DNA from: a virus
Direction: 5' to 3' (one strand)
Virus record (IMG/VR): IMGVR_UViG_3300046318_000295
Coordinates: 1-30,680 of that record
Length of the DNA: 30,680 nucleotides
Positions 12,461-20,345 of the stretch are shown here, one piece after another. Each line of letters starts with the position of its first letter. The first letter of the stretch is position 1. Both the position numbers and the translations under genes were made by a program. Under the pieces are notes generated by a model. It searched no databases. It saw only the letters and a program-made list of their open reading frames with translations, and was not told where the DNA came from.

Positions 12461-12763
12461 ATGACCACTGACAAAGCAACTCAAGAACGCTTGACTGTAA
12501 ATCTCAACGAAGCCATCCTGGACAATGGTGGCGTTGAATGTGAGCAAGTGCCAGAAATTTTCTTCCCCGAAGACTTCAGAGCTAAAAGCAAAGGGCAAGA
12601 TCTGGAAATGGCTAAATTGGCAGAACAGACTGCAAGGGAAATTTGCCTAAGATGCCCAGTAATGGCGAAGTGCCTTCAAGTGGGAATGTTTGAAGATTAT
12701 GGCATTTGGGGTGGATCCACAGCCGAGCAAAGAAAACGGATTAGAAAGCAAGCCGAGTTCTAG
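12461..12763 (+). CDS. WhiB-family transcriptional regulator
   Basis: A 100-residue WhiB-like protein and the only rightward gene. The four iron-sulfur ligands are Cys27, Cys62, Cys65 and Cys71 (ICLRCPVMAKC), with the diagnostic GIWGG turn at 81-85 and a basic C-terminal helix (AEQRKRIRKQ) that contacts DNA. FF-P-E near 34-37 is also typical. WhiB proteins bind a 4Fe-4S cluster and the region 4 of the primary sigma factor, redirecting host RNA polymerase; phage versions can repress host whiB genes. It lies between early and late blocks and diverges from the exonuclease gene, so a role in early/late switching is plausible. It marks the host as actinobacterial. Confidence 0.93.
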   Translation: MTTDKATQERLTVNLNEAILDNGGVECEQVPEIFFPEDFRAKSKGQDLEMAKLAEQTAREICLRCPVMAKCLQVGMFEDYGIWGGSTAEQRKRIRKQAEF

Positions 12764-12821
12764 TCCAAATAAGCCTTAGAACGCCTTTTAGGGACTTCCA
12801 AGCCTAAAAGCAGGGATTGCC
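12764..12821. terminator. Convergent intergenic region with inverted repeat
   Basis: Between the ends of whiB (+) and the holin gene (-) is a perfect 8-bp inverted repeat CTTTTAGG/CCTAAAAG (12785-12792 and 12803-12810, 10-base loop), followed by a smaller AGGG/CCCT repeat (12812-12823). No long T-run follows on either strand, so it is a weak or factor-assisted bidirectional terminator at best. Confidence 0.4.
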
Positions 12822-13118
12822 CTACTTCTTATCTTCAGACTGCTCTTTAGCCTTCTGGATCGCATCTGAAGCACCTTTAGCGACATCAGCCCGAGTAGCC
12901 TTGCCAGTCGTTGCGATTGCATAACCCAAAGCTCCAAGAACTCCAAGCATCAAAGTTCCCCAAGCAACAGCCACGCCATTGACCCAAGATCCAGTCAAGG
13001 CCGCACCAACACCTGCAGATCCACCAAGGATAAACAAGAAAATACCAAAGCCACGCCAAACAAGCTCGGCAACAACTTCATAAACAGACTTCAATCTAGA
13101 CATCAAAATTTCTTTCAT
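12822..13118 (-). CDS. Putative holin
   Basis: A 98-residue membrane protein. Two hydrophobic helices are clear, about 25-45 (IFLFILGGSAGVGAALTG) and 48-71 (VAVAWGTLMLGVLGALGYAI), followed by a charged, Lys/Glu-rich cytoplasmic tail ending KAKEQSEDKK. It directly follows the M23 endolysin (TAATG junction), the normal place for a holin that opens the membrane for the lysin. Two in-frame ATGs (13118 and 13100, residues 1 and 6) could give a dual-start holin/antiholin pair, with the extra N-terminus carrying one Lys. That last point is speculative. Confidence 0.7.
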   Translation of the reverse strand: MKEILMSRLKSVYEVVAELVWRGFGIFLFILGGSAGVGAALTGSWVNGVAVAWGTLMLGVLGALGYAIATTGKATRADVAKGASDAIQKAKEQSEDKK

Positions 13119-13585
13119 TATTTCGCTTTCAAATTGGCAAGGATGTGCTTCAAAGGATCAATCAAGTCTTCATAAGCGGCCAAATGGATTTTAGGGTTGC
13201 TCCAGGACTTATTAGCTTTACCGATAGACAAATGTAAATGTGCTCCAGTTGAAGCAGATCCTGACGGAGTATTCTTGCCACCACCAACTCTGCCAATAAC
13301 ATCACCCATTTTGACTTTTGAATCCTTCTTCAAAGGGGATTGCTCTGCAAGGTGAGCATACAAAACAAAATGACCATCTTTAGCCGAATGCACAAGAAAC
13401 CATCCAAGAACATCAGACCATTCATTGATAAAAACAGTTCCGTCAGTAATTGCTGGAATCGGGGACTTCTCCTTAGGACTCCAGTCCTGACCACGATGTG
13501 GCCTGCCATTCCTATAAGGTGCAAGATTGCCAAACTCGTCATTGCGAGTCTTAGCAGGGAAAGGTTCACGATAAATTGCAGTCAT
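13118..13585 (-). CDS. M23 peptidase endolysin
   Basis: A 155-residue LytM/M23 zinc endopeptidase. The zinc site is visible as HRGQDW (His30, Asp34) and the HLH of GAHLHLS (His116, His118), with YAHL (His78 near the catalytic His) and GDVIGRVGG between. These enzymes cut peptidoglycan cross-bridges. No signal peptide or separate wall-binding domain is present, so it should depend on the adjacent holin for release. The short length leaves room only for the catalytic domain. Two coupled genes upstream and the holin downstream form a lysis cassette. Confidence 0.88.
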   Translation of the reverse strand: MTAIYREPFPAKTRNDEFGNLAPYRNGRPHRGQDWSPKEKSPIPAITDGTVFINEWSDVLGWFLVHSAKDGHFVLYAHLAEQSPLKKDSKVKMGDVIGRVGGGKNTPSGSASTGAHLHLSIGKANKSWSNPKIHLAAYEDLIDPLKHILANLKAK

Positions 13586-13606
13586 GCAATCAATTCTACT
13601 GAAAGG

Positions 13607-13837
13607 TTAGAATCCTAATCCTTTAGTAACTGCCAGAACCAGCCCTGAAGTGATCACTGCAGTGATTAGAGCAGGCATCCAAGCATTTCTGTTGATCTGC
13701 TTTTCAAGCTCACGAATCCTGTTTTCATGATCTCTAGAAGATTCCAGGATTTGAATTGAATTTGCTTTCAGAATCTCAATGTCCCGAACGATCTGCAGAA
13801 GCAGAGTCTGATTAGTCGGCTTTGGTTGCTCAGTCAT
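13607..13837 (-). CDS. Coiled-coil membrane protein of lysis cassette
   Basis: A 76-residue protein: residues 10-52 form a probable coiled coil (LLLQIVRDIEILKANSIQIL, RDHENRIRELEKQINR), followed by one C-terminal hydrophobic helix (MPALITAVITSGLVLAVTKG). Proteins of this shape upstream of actinophage endolysins are annotated as holin-like or accessory lysis proteins. It could be a second holin component or a spanin-like factor. The start overlaps the preceding 40-residue gene. Confidence 0.62.
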   Translation of the reverse strand: MTEQPKPTNQTLLLQIVRDIEILKANSIQILESSRDHENRIRELEKQINRNAWMPALITAVITSGLVLAVTKGLGF

Positions 13838-13952
13838 CTGCAGTCATCTCAATTCCACAAAAGCAACAGACCACAGGAATTCCGTCTGGATGTGGATAGT
13901 GCTTTTCATCTCCCATAGCACAGTTTTCTGTCTTACAAGTAATTCTTTTCAT
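13830..13952 (-). CDS. Zinc-knuckle microprotein (40 aa)
   Basis: A 40-residue protein, MKRITCKTENCAMGDEKHY, then PHPDGIPVVCCFCGIEMTADD. Two pairs of Cys (positions 6 and 11; 29, 30 and 32) suggest a single zinc site. The frame fits the gap between the tail and lysis genes and overlaps the next start by eight bases. The length is near the limit for confident calling; the Cys pattern and packing are the support. The function is unknown. Confidence 0.55.
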   Translation of the reverse strand: MKRITCKTENCAMGDEKHYPHPDGIPVVCCFCGIEMTADD

Positions 13953-13960
13953 GATTAGTC

Positions 13961-14311
13961 CTAACCTGCCGCAGTTCCAGAAGTCATTTGAATAGCAATA
14001 CCAGAAACAATTACGTTCGCCGCTGAAGTAGTGTTTCCATTATTACGCAAGCCAACAGTTACTGTTCCAGAAGTTACTGCTGAAATGTATGCAGTTAAAT
14101 ATTGATCTCTACTTGAAACAGTTACAAGGGGAGCAACGCTGAAGCGAGAAGCAGGAAATGCAACTGCAGTAGTTGTTGAAGTGTTGATTGCGATAGTAGC
14201 AACTTGAGTAAAAGTGAACGCTGAAGAAGCGTAAGGAAGCTTTGTAAAGTTTCCGTTCAAATCGGATGCAGTGAGAACTTCCCCGATAGACCAAGTTTTA
14301 GTGCCTGACAT
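13961..14311 (-). CDS. Small fibre/lectin-like tail protein
   Basis: A 116-residue protein beginning MSGTKTWSIGEVLTASDLNG, an N-terminal motif common in phage tail-fibre and tip proteins. Residues 30-112 are beta-rich, low in charge and rich in Thr, Val and Ala, with VAFPASRFSVAPLVTVSS and VGLRNNGNTTSAANVIVSGI, resembling an H-type-lectin-like trimerising sandwich. Its gene follows the large hub protein and precedes the lysis cassette. Receptor or glycan binding at the tail tip is the likely role, inferred from location and composition. Confidence 0.6.
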   Translation of the reverse strand: MSGTKTWSIGEVLTASDLNGNFTKLPYASSAFTFTQVATIAINTSTTTAVAFPASRFSVAPLVTVSSRDQYLTAYISAVTSGTVTVGLRNNGNTTSAANVIVSGIAIQMTSGTAAG

Positions 14312-14337
14312 AATTTTCTCCTAAACCCTTATTTTAC

Positions 14338-16170
14338 CTAAGCCAAAGTATCTGTATCTAAAATACCAAGAAAGTTGGAATCAAGTCTAAAGGGCAGGTT
14401 ATCTAACGAAGCAAGACTGAAAATGATTGAATCTCTTTCCACATCAGTGTCGGAACTAATACCTAGAACCTGATAATACTTATCAACATTCGCACCTGTC
14501 GCAGAAGGTTGAAAAGCCAATCTGACGACATCTCTGATCTCAATGCCTAAAACAATGGTCTGTTGAGCCGAAGTCAAAGCTTCTAAAGCAACAGTCATGC
14601 GATTAGCCCGATACTCTGGCAATCTAAATTCTCCCAGGAACGCTGAAGCAATCTCTGCAGGTTTAGTCAAAGAAGTCGTTAGATTATCGGTCTGGCTGTA
14701 ATCTCTAACTCCATACAAAGACTGGCTTGTTGAATCATCTGCAGTAGCAGTAGCATTTACGCCAACGACTTGAATCTGATTGTAGAGCTGTTCAGAAGCA
14801 TAAACGACTTCAAGATCTGTGAACGGGATTGCTGTTCCGTTGAAAATAGATTGAGCATTTCCACCTGCAAAGCTTCTGACAGAAGGAGCAGTAATCGCTG
14901 AAGCAATACTAGTCAAAAGACCTGACTGGCTTTCTCTAGGGATTCCAGACCAAGCAACTTCATATGCTGTGGAAGCCGAAGCAGAAGAAGCGTAAGGGTT
15001 GTAATCTCCATTGAAATAATTCACGCTAGTTGATGCAGGCTCAATGATAAAACCATCACCACTCATGATGTAGGCACTGCTACCAATAGCTTGGGCATAA
15101 GCAACCAAACCACCGATTGCACTTCCAGAAGTTTCTGTTTTAGTTACAGAGAATGAAACCCAGCCAGTTCCAGAAACACTTGTTGAAGCGGCTGCACCAA
15201 ACACTTGACCAGTTGGATCTAAAGTAAATAGACTGATGTCAAATACTCCAGCCGCACCATTCAATAAACCAGCAAAAGTAAAAGTGCCACCCATATTGGC
15301 GTATCTTTCAGGGTTGTAATCCTGATGCACAAAACCAACATAACTGTCAGTAGGAACAAAAGGATCTGCCACAGTTCCACCACGCCATGTGTAGCCACCA
15401 TAAGCACTAAGAGTTGCTGTTGATTGAGTTCCAATAAGAGTCCAGCCAGTGCGTGGCTCACCTTCAACAATGTTTCCTGTAACAATAGTTGCAGTTGCAG
15501 GGTAAGTTATGAAATTGTATCTGCTGGTATTCTGCCACTCATAATCAGTGAAACTGCGATCTTTCAACTGCATGACTGCTGAAGCACTGCTGTAGAAATC
15601 TGCAGGCTCACTCCTAGCAACATTCTGCAAATAACTTAGAACATTATCTCCAGAAGAATTCTGATCATAACCAACAAGAGTATGACCACCACGAACTCCT
15701 GCATACTCTGAAGCACCAAATCCGTTGTAATTCATTACAGTATCAATTCGGTCGCTTGTGGCTTCAACCTTCCATTGCGTGCCACCAGTAAAGCTTGCAT
15801 TGCTTACCCGATACATCATGTCTAAAGCAGAAACTGTTGCCTGCCCATTGAACCCTGATTCGTCATAAGTGAATTGCCAGTCCTGCACGAATCCAGTGAA
15901 ACGCCTGACTCCATTACTGCTTACTCTGATCCTGCCTGCAGGTTGCACAAGCGTATAACCATAAGTGCCATTCCAAAGTGGAGAACTCTGATTCAATGGG
16001 TCAAAGACTCGGTCATTGTTCACAAAAGTGATGCTGACTGATCCTGCAGAGAAATCTTCTAAAGCCCGACTGATTCCACGACTTATTGAGATGCTTTGAA
16101 CATATTGAGTTACATCAACATAACTGCTTGAGCCGAACTGAAGCTCAACAACATAAGTAGGTAATGCCAT
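14338..16170 (-). CDS. Tail hub/tip protein with carbohydrate-binding-like insert
   Basis: A 610-residue minor tail protein. The N-terminal domain (about 1-120: YVDVTQYVQSISISRG, SVSITFVNNDRVFDP, RRFTGFVQDWQF) resembles the first domain of siphophage distal-tail/hub proteins. Residues 232-392 look like a galactose-binding beta-sandwich of the CBM4/9 type (GWTLIGTQSTATLS, then DGFIIEPASTSVNYFNGDY). Residues 420-610 include a hub-like section with RMTVALEAL and GIEIRDVVRLAF. It follows the tape measure gene with two bases between. The sandwich insertion suggests binding to wall sugars, which would help host adsorption. The domain boundaries are my estimates. Confidence 0.68.
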   Translation of the reverse strand: MALPTYVVELQFGSSSYVDVTQYVQSISISRGISRALEDFSAGSVSITFVNNDRVFDPLNQSSPLWNGTYGYTLVQPAGRIRVSSNGVRRFTGFVQDWQFTYDESGFNGQATVSALDMMYRVSNASFTGGTQWKVEATSDRIDTVMNYNGFGASEYAGVRGGHTLVGYDQNSSGDNVLSYLQNVARSEPADFYSSASAVMQLKDRSFTDYEWQNTSRYNFITYPATATIVTGNIVEGEPRTGWTLIGTQSTATLSAYGGYTWRGGTVADPFVPTDSYVGFVHQDYNPERYANMGGTFTFAGLLNGAAGVFDISLFTLDPTGQVFGAAASTSVSGTGWVSFSVTKTETSGSAIGGLVAYAQAIGSSAYIMSGDGFIIEPASTSVNYFNGDYNPYASSASASTAYEVAWSGIPRESQSGLLTSIASAITAPSVRSFAGGNAQSIFNGTAIPFTDLEVVYASEQLYNQIQVVGVNATATADDSTSQSLYGVRDYSQTDNLTTSLTKPAEIASAFLGEFRLPEYRANRMTVALEALTSAQQTIVLGIEIRDVVRLAFQPSATGANVDKYYQVLGISSDTDVERDSIIFSLASLDNLPFRLDSNFLGILDTDTLA

Positions 16171-16172
16171 GA

Positions 16173-17480
16173 CTAACCTGTACTTCTAGCGTTCCAGAAC
16201 AATGTTGCAGGTAATCTGCCATTAGTCTTCACATACTTACCTAAAGCATCAACAGCCTTCTTTGGATCCACTGCAGTGTTATTTATTGTGATGTTATTGA
16301 TAATATTTCCAGAACTGCCCTTGCCATCTTTTCCGACAAATAGACCTTTATCCATTCCAGGATTGTAAGCCGAGAATTTGCTTTTAGCTTGATTTGCAAG
16401 GAACTTTCTGTTTTCAGGTTTAGTAAATTCTGCATCAATTGTGTCTAAAGCTCCAGCAGTAATTGCAACAGGAACAAGATATTTAGCCGCAGTAACCACA
16501 GGCGTTTTTGTAAATTTAGAAATAGGACTGCCAGTATTTCCAGCGGCGATCGCAGTCATGGCAGTGATCAAGTTAGCAATTGCTTTACCACTATTTGCAA
16601 GCATCATGATTCCCTTTAGAGCAAGCAAAGCAGGCAAAGCCTGAATCAATCCTGTCGCAACATTCTTGAAGCCTTCAATCGCATCACCATCACCGAAGTA
16701 TCCGAAGAAAGTTTTCACGCTTCCAATTACATCTCCAATAGCATCTTTGATATCTTGAAAAGTTTTACCTGCATCTGACTTAGGGTTAGCAAGATCGTCA
16801 AAGAACTTTCCAACAACTTCAATAGCTCCACCTTCTTTACTAATTTCATCAATAAAATCAATAAGAATTGGAAGCACAACTACACCAAGTTTTTCCTTCA
16901 AAATGTCCATGCTGTTGTTGAACTTCATAAAAGGATCAGCATTTGCTTCTGCCATGCCCTGATAAGTTTTAGCAAAATCACCTAAAACATCCTTAGACTT
17001 TGCAAGTTCAGGAAACATTCCTTTGAGAGCAGTCGTGTTACCTGCATAAGCCTTGGCGACAGCGTTAGCAATTTTAGTTTGAGATTTTCCAGAACCAGCA
17101 GTGGCATCAATAGTAATCTTTAGAAGCCTTTGAGCATCTTTCACATTCTTAGTGACATTTCCAAACTTAGCCATAGTTGGTCTAAGGTCATCGTCCATAA
17201 TTCCAGTCTGCAAAGACAAGGACTCAATGAATTTGTCGTTCTCTTTTAGAGAAGCCGCTGTTGCACCAGCGTTTCTTGCAAGTTGAATATTTAGAAGGCG
17301 AGTAGATTTCTCGTCAGCCGCCGCCGCTTTAGCCGCATCAAGAAGCGTATCTGCAAGGGCTTTGATACCAAAACCAATACCGACAGCACCTAAAGTTTTA
17401 GATAATCCAGAGAAGCCAGATTTGGCTTTCTTGATTCCAGAGTCATCAAATTTTGATAACAGCTTGATAATGACGGACAT
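16173..17480 (-). CDS. Tail tape measure protein
   Basis: A 435-residue protein, Ala/Lys-rich and helical, with an N-terminal FSGLSKTLGAVGIGFGIKAL hydrophobic stretch and further ones at about 205-220 and 275-315. Section ...GLIQALPALLALKGIMMLA is a membrane-type segment, as in other tape measures that reach the host membrane. It follows the tail-assembly chaperone and precedes the hub protein. By the usual 0.15 nm per residue it would set a tail of about 65 nm, short for a siphophage. It shares a one-base-overlap start with the gene before. Confidence 0.85.
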   Translation of the reverse strand: MSVIIKLLSKFDDSGIKKAKSGFSGLSKTLGAVGIGFGIKALADTLLDAAKAAAADEKSTRLLNIQLARNAGATAASLKENDKFIESLSLQTGIMDDDLRPTMAKFGNVTKNVKDAQRLLKITIDATAGSGKSQTKIANAVAKAYAGNTTALKGMFPELAKSKDVLGDFAKTYQGMAEANADPFMKFNNSMDILKEKLGVVVLPILIDFIDEISKEGGAIEVVGKFFDDLANPKSDAGKTFQDIKDAIGDVIGSVKTFFGYFGDGDAIEGFKNVATGLIQALPALLALKGIMMLANSGKAIANLITAMTAIAAGNTGSPISKFTKTPVVTAAKYLVPVAITAGALDTIDAEFTKPENRKFLANQAKSKFSAYNPGMDKGLFVGKDGKGSSGNIINNITINNTAVDPKKAVDALGKYVKTNGRLPATLFWNARSTG

Positions 17481-18040
17481 TAGTTCAACTTCCTATTGAC
17501 TTTCAACGCATACTTCTCTACTACTAATTTTAGGTCGGCTTCAACACCTGCCAATTTTCCTTCAACTGCAGGATAAACAAAATTAGATTTGTTGCGTTTT
17601 CTCAAATTGACAATCATGGCTTCACCTTGCCCATTGATTTTATGTGTCCTAGTGCCACCCTTATACGGATAAGGTTTAGTTCTTTCAGCCCTAGGAACTC
17701 CAGATCCCTTACCTGCAGTATCTGCTAAAGCAGTCAAAGGCGAAGCCACGATCAATCTAAACAAAGAAGTGATTGCATATCTTCTTGAGCCTGTTGCTCT
17801 GATTGAGAAATCCACTTTGTTGGCGGCTTTGCCTGCTCCCCAAGCAAGTCTTCCCGAAGGATTCTTTTCCCTTGACATACCTGAAAGTGGAGCAACTGCA
17901 GGGATTGCATCTCTGATCGCTGTCTGTGGTTTGACTGAAAGTTTGCGTGCTTCAGCGACCATCTGTTTCTTTAGTCCAGGCTCAATGGCTTTTATATCTG
18001 CAAGCAATCCCTTGACATCATAAACAACTTGCTCTGGCAT
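17480..18040 (-). CDS. Tail protein of unknown type between chaperone and tape measure
   Basis: A 186-residue basic protein starting MPEQVVYDVKGLLADIKAIE, with a helical N-terminus, AIRDAIPAVAPLSGMSREKN and a C-terminal part with FVYPAVEGKLAGVEADLKLV. The look (helical N-terminus, Gly/Pro-rich basic centre) is somewhat like HK97 gp10-type tail-completion proteins, but the position between chaperone and tape measure is unusual for them. The frame opens 12 codons earlier (18076), but ATG 18040 has AGGA at the correct distance and does not overlap the frameshifted chaperone extension. Confidence 0.6.
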   Translation of the reverse strand: MPEQVVYDVKGLLADIKAIEPGLKKQMVAEARKLSVKPQTAIRDAIPAVAPLSGMSREKNPSGRLAWGAGKAANKVDFSIRATGSRRYAITSLFRLIVASPLTALADTAGKGSGVPRAERTKPYPYKGGTRTHKINGQGEAMIVNLRKRNKSNFVYPAVEGKLAGVEADLKLVVEKYALKVNRKLN

Positions 18041-18047
18041 TTTATTC

Positions 18048-18433
18048 CTAAGATTCTCTTTGCGATTTGAGTGCAAACATCATTGTGTTTAGCATCCGAT
18101 CTGATTCCTGCAATAAAACGCTAGGAGCAATCCCAGTGGCAACTGCAAGATTTGCAATAAACCAGTGGTAAGAATCTTCCCCTAAGCTTTTGAAACTTTT
18201 GGGTCAGCAACCGCCACATCTTCAACAAGATCAGCCCAAGATTCAAAATCTGCAGATGTCTTTGCAACTCTGACAGAAGAAAGCCAAGCCAGATAATAGA
18301 GATGTGTAAGCTTTGAAAGCTTATCAATGCTCAAATCAAAATGGGCTTCCCACTTGATCACATCACTTGCCGAAGTAGTTATTACAGAGGCTTCGCCTTC
18401 ATACAATTTGATAGTAAGTTCTAGTTTTTGCAT
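18048..18433 (-). CDS. Tail assembly chaperone, -1 frameshift product
   Basis: Long form of the chaperone. Ribosomes would read 79 codons from 18433, slip -1 at CCCAAAA (18203-18197) and continue for 49 codons (SFKSLGEDSYHW..., ending MMFALKSQRES) to the TAG at 18050-18048, giving 128 residues. The new frame is open from the slip site to just before the next gene's Shine-Dalgarno and has protein-like content. Lambda G/GT-type chaperones use the same arrangement between tail tube and tape measure genes, and the ratio of short and long forms matters for tail assembly. The slippery site and open frame are seen; the slip itself is inferred. Confidence 0.75.
18182..18433 (-). CDS. Tail assembly chaperone, short form
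   Basis: An 83-residue protein starting MQKLELTIKLYEGEASVITT, with a beta-rich N-terminus and a helical C-terminal half (LSKLTHLYYLAWLSSVRVAK), ending ADPKVSKA. It is the unshifted product of the chaperone gene, analogous to lambda gpG, and would bind the tape measure protein during tail tube polymerisation. It lies between the tail tube gene and the long-form extension. ATG 18433 is the start for both forms. Confidence 0.75.
   Translation of the reverse strand: MQKLELTIKLYEGEASVITTSASDVIKWEAHFDLSIDKLSKLTHLYYLAWLSSVRVAKTSADFESWADLVEDVAVADPKVSKA
18197..18203 (-). promoter_or_regulatory. Slippery heptamer CCCAAAA for -1 frameshift
   Basis: In zero frame it reads C CCA AAA near the end of the short chaperone form, five codons before its stop, matching the X XXY YYZ rule. 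CCA and AAA tRNAs can re-pair on CCC and AAA. No strong downstream stem-loop or upstream Shine-Dalgarno-like stimulator was verified. Confidence 0.72.
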
Positions 18434-18451
18434 GAAGTTATTCTAACCTAT

Positions 18452-18862
18452 TTATGCTGTGGCTCGTGAAATTGCACCCGTTGTCGGCCAAGTGATACTG
18501 AATGTGGCTAGATCACCAATGTTTCCAGAAATAGGTGTCAAGTCAGTAACCAAACAAACTGCAGTATAGGCAGGGTTGCTTGAGCTAGTCGCTGTTGAAG
18601 TTGGCTTGATCACAACTGTCGCATTTGTGCCAAGCAAAGGCCACAAAGTAGCATCAACAGTTGAAGCTGCATAGTCCTGATTGAACTGAAGGGTTAGGCT
18701 TCCTTCTTTTAGACCAGCAACACGAGTAACCCAAGTGCTTCCAAAAGCAGTAGTCGCCACATCTGTTGCTGAACTTTTCAACTCAACTTGAGTCAAGTAA
18801 GAAGCGAGAGCAGTAGAACCATTGATTGAAACATTGAAGTCTGTTGCAACAAAAATTGCCAT
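18452..18862 (-). CDS. Major tail tube protein
   Basis: A 136-residue beta-rich protein starting MAIFVATDFNVSINGSTALA, with YLTQVELKSSATDV and FGSTWVTRVAGLKEGSLTLQ, then FNQDY and a Thr/Ser-rich C-terminal half ending WPTTGAISRATA. The pattern (first strand, VELKSSADxVDxTxF-like loop, GLKxGSLTLxF) is the tail tube signature of many siphophages. It stacks as hexameric rings around the tape measure. The gene lies between the terminator-like protein and the chaperone. Confidence 0.8.
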   Translation of the reverse strand: MAIFVATDFNVSINGSTALASYLTQVELKSSATDVATTAFGSTWVTRVAGLKEGSLTLQFNQDYAASTVDATLWPLLGTNATVVIKPTSTATSSSNPAYTAVCLVTDLTPISGNIGDLATFSITWPTTGAISRATA

Positions 18863-18872
18863 TTATTTTCCT

Positions 18873-19274
18873 TTATCTTGCGAAAACTTGAACCGAAAAC
18901 TCGGCACTCAAATAGTCTATACCGTTCACAGTAATAGCCCCATACGCTGAAAGTTCTGCCAGAAAGACTTCATAAGCGTTTCCACCTAAAGTGCGATCTG
19001 ATTCAACAGCCGCCTTGACTGACCCAGTTCCAGGAGCAACCCAAATGTCCAAAGTGTTCTGTGCAGTCCTTTCAGAAACTCTGCCAACGATCACAGTTAC
19101 TTTGAAAGTGTATTCAGACATACTCTGATTATTTTGCCTATTGTAAGCAACCTTGGTCAGACCAATCATTGCCACAGGTGGATTCACCACATCTGGCAGA
19201 GTTTCAAGAACTCGCAATCCAGAAAGAGTCTTCAGGTTATTTGCTAATCCTGTCCGAAGATCACTAATTGACAT
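18873..19274 (-). CDS. Tail terminator-like protein
   Basis: A 133-residue protein with an N-terminal helix (ISDLRTGLANNLKTLSGLRV), then LPDVVNPPVAMIGLTKVAYN and beta strands (YTFKVTVIVGRVSERTAQ, GIDYLSAEFSVQV). Order and fold pattern resemble lambda gpU-type tail terminators that cap the tube, as does its position just before the tail tube gene. A head-closure role is the alternative. Its start overlaps the connector stop through a GGTGCGTAATG junction. Confidence 0.62.
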   Translation of the reverse strand: MSISDLRTGLANNLKTLSGLRVLETLPDVVNPPVAMIGLTKVAYNRQNNQSMSEYTFKVTVIVGRVSERTAQNTLDIWVAPGTGSVKAAVESDRTLGGNAYEVFLAELSAYGAITVNGIDYLSAEFSVQVFAR

Positions 19275-19879
19275 TACGCACCAGTTCTAAGCAGACGGAA
19301 CGGATTGATAAGTTGAGCCACATCACCATCAATGCTTGAACCAACTCGCATGATACCTAAGTCAGAAACACCAGCAACTCCTAGTGGAGATTCCAAACGC
19401 TTGAACAATCTTGAAGCCTGAATAATAGTCGCAAATTTGATTGAATCTGGCACGCTTGCCCAACCGAACTGACCAGTAACTTTTACTAAAGCTATGTCAG
19501 CCCAAACAGGAAACAAATAGTTATCCGTTGCAGTAATCGCATTGATTGGATAGTAAGCTCCATTCGCCCACCTATTGGCAGGCAATAACTGATAGTCGCC
19601 TGACTCCCAAGTGGTATCAAAGATTAGTGGATCAGTGCTTGCAGTCTTGATCTCACTAATTGATTGAGCATCATCAATCCAGCACATGAAACCATCATTC
19701 GCTTGAAAATAGCGAACTTCATTTGCACTAGTTGAATAAAAGTATCTGTTGCAATATTGATCAATCATTCTTGAAGCAGCATTTACGCTGTTCTCAATCA
19801 AAGCGTCATCAATAGTGTCTGTAATTCTTAGAGCCGCTTTCACATCTGCAAGCGTGCAATACCCATTTGTTATCGCCAA
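19274..19879 (-). CDS. Head-tail connector (gp6-like)
   Basis: A 201-residue protein. The start MAITNGYCTLADVKAALRIT and ASRMIDQYCNRYFYS match the helical N-terminus of gp6/gp15-like adaptor proteins, which form a ring under the portal. The middle is beta (SISEIKTAS, DYQLLPANRWANG, FGWASVPDSIKFA), and helix KFATIIQASRLFKRLESPLG closes the fold. It ends INPFRLLRTGA. It is the first tail-joining gene after the sugar cassette, with AGGAG before its ATG. Confidence 0.8.
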   Translation of the reverse strand: MAITNGYCTLADVKAALRITDTIDDALIENSVNAASRMIDQYCNRYFYSTSANEVRYFQANDGFMCWIDDAQSISEIKTASTDPLIFDTTWESGDYQLLPANRWANGAYYPINAITATDNYLFPVWADIALVKVTGQFGWASVPDSIKFATIIQASRLFKRLESPLGVAGVSDLGIMRVGSSIDGDVAQLINPFRLLRTGA

Positions 19880-19901
19880 AATAAACTCCTAAAGTCAATT
19901 C

Positions 19902-20345
19902 TTATTTTAGTCGCTTGCCTGCTATGCGAGCTTTCAGTTCAGTTGTTGAAATGCCTTGAGTATAAGGAACATAAATCAAACCAATTTCACGCTTATCCAG
20001 CCAGTCCTGGGAGAACTGCATTTGAGCATAATAATCTTTCCTAGCCCAGTCATCACCGATAACCACAAAATCTGGATCTACTTTTGTAATCGCAATTTTA
20101 GAATCAGCGTTTCCATAATTTGGAATTACCGAATCCACATATTTACAGGCCAACAACACTTCGGCTCTATCTTTGAAAGAAACAACAGGTCGCTTCCCTT
20201 TATAGGCTTCAATGAATTCATCCCTATTCAAAGAAACAACAACCTGTCCACCATCTCCAGCAATTCGCTTACATTGCTTCAAGAACCTGACATGGCCTGC
20301 ATGAAACAAATCAAATGTTCCACCTGTATAAACTACTGATCCCAA
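19902..20345 (-). CDS. Cytidylyltransferase-like protein (TagD/RfaE2 type)
   Basis: A 147-residue nucleotidyltransferase. TGGTFDLFHAGHVRFLKQC contains the HxGH motif (15-18), CKYVDSVIPN (67-76) matches the RYVDEVI block of glycerol-3-phosphate cytidylyltransferases, VVIGDDW follows, and ISTTELKARI (near 132-141) is the C-terminal nucleotide-binding motif. These enzymes join CTP or ATP to a sugar- or polyol-phosphate, giving an activated donor. It follows two glycosyltransferases and may make their substrate. The start is TTG and overlaps GT2 by 13 bases. The exact substrate cannot be told from sequence. Confidence 0.82.
   Translation of the reverse strand: MGSVVYTGGTFDLFHAGHVRFLKQCKRIAGDGGQVVVSLNRDEFIEAYKGKRPVVSFKDRAEVLLACKYVDSVIPNYGNADSKIAITKVDPDFVVIGDDWARKDYYAQMQFSQDWLDKREIGLIYVPYTQGISTTELKARIAGKRLK

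Noticed and set aside
12446-12598. N-terminal extension of the exonuclease frame to 12598 (344 residues)
   Set aside because: The extra 51 codons overlap whiB on the other strand and carry no YqaJ motif; the ATG at 12445 has a TANNNT box at the leaderless spacing.
13100-13118. Dual-start holin as a firm call
   Set aside because: Two ATGs exist, but the second has no clear ribosome-binding site, so it is only mentioned in the holin entry.
18121-18327. A separate ATG-started frame overlapping the tail chaperone
   Set aside because: It is in a different frame from the chaperone extension, has no tail-protein features, and the -1 frame explains the region.
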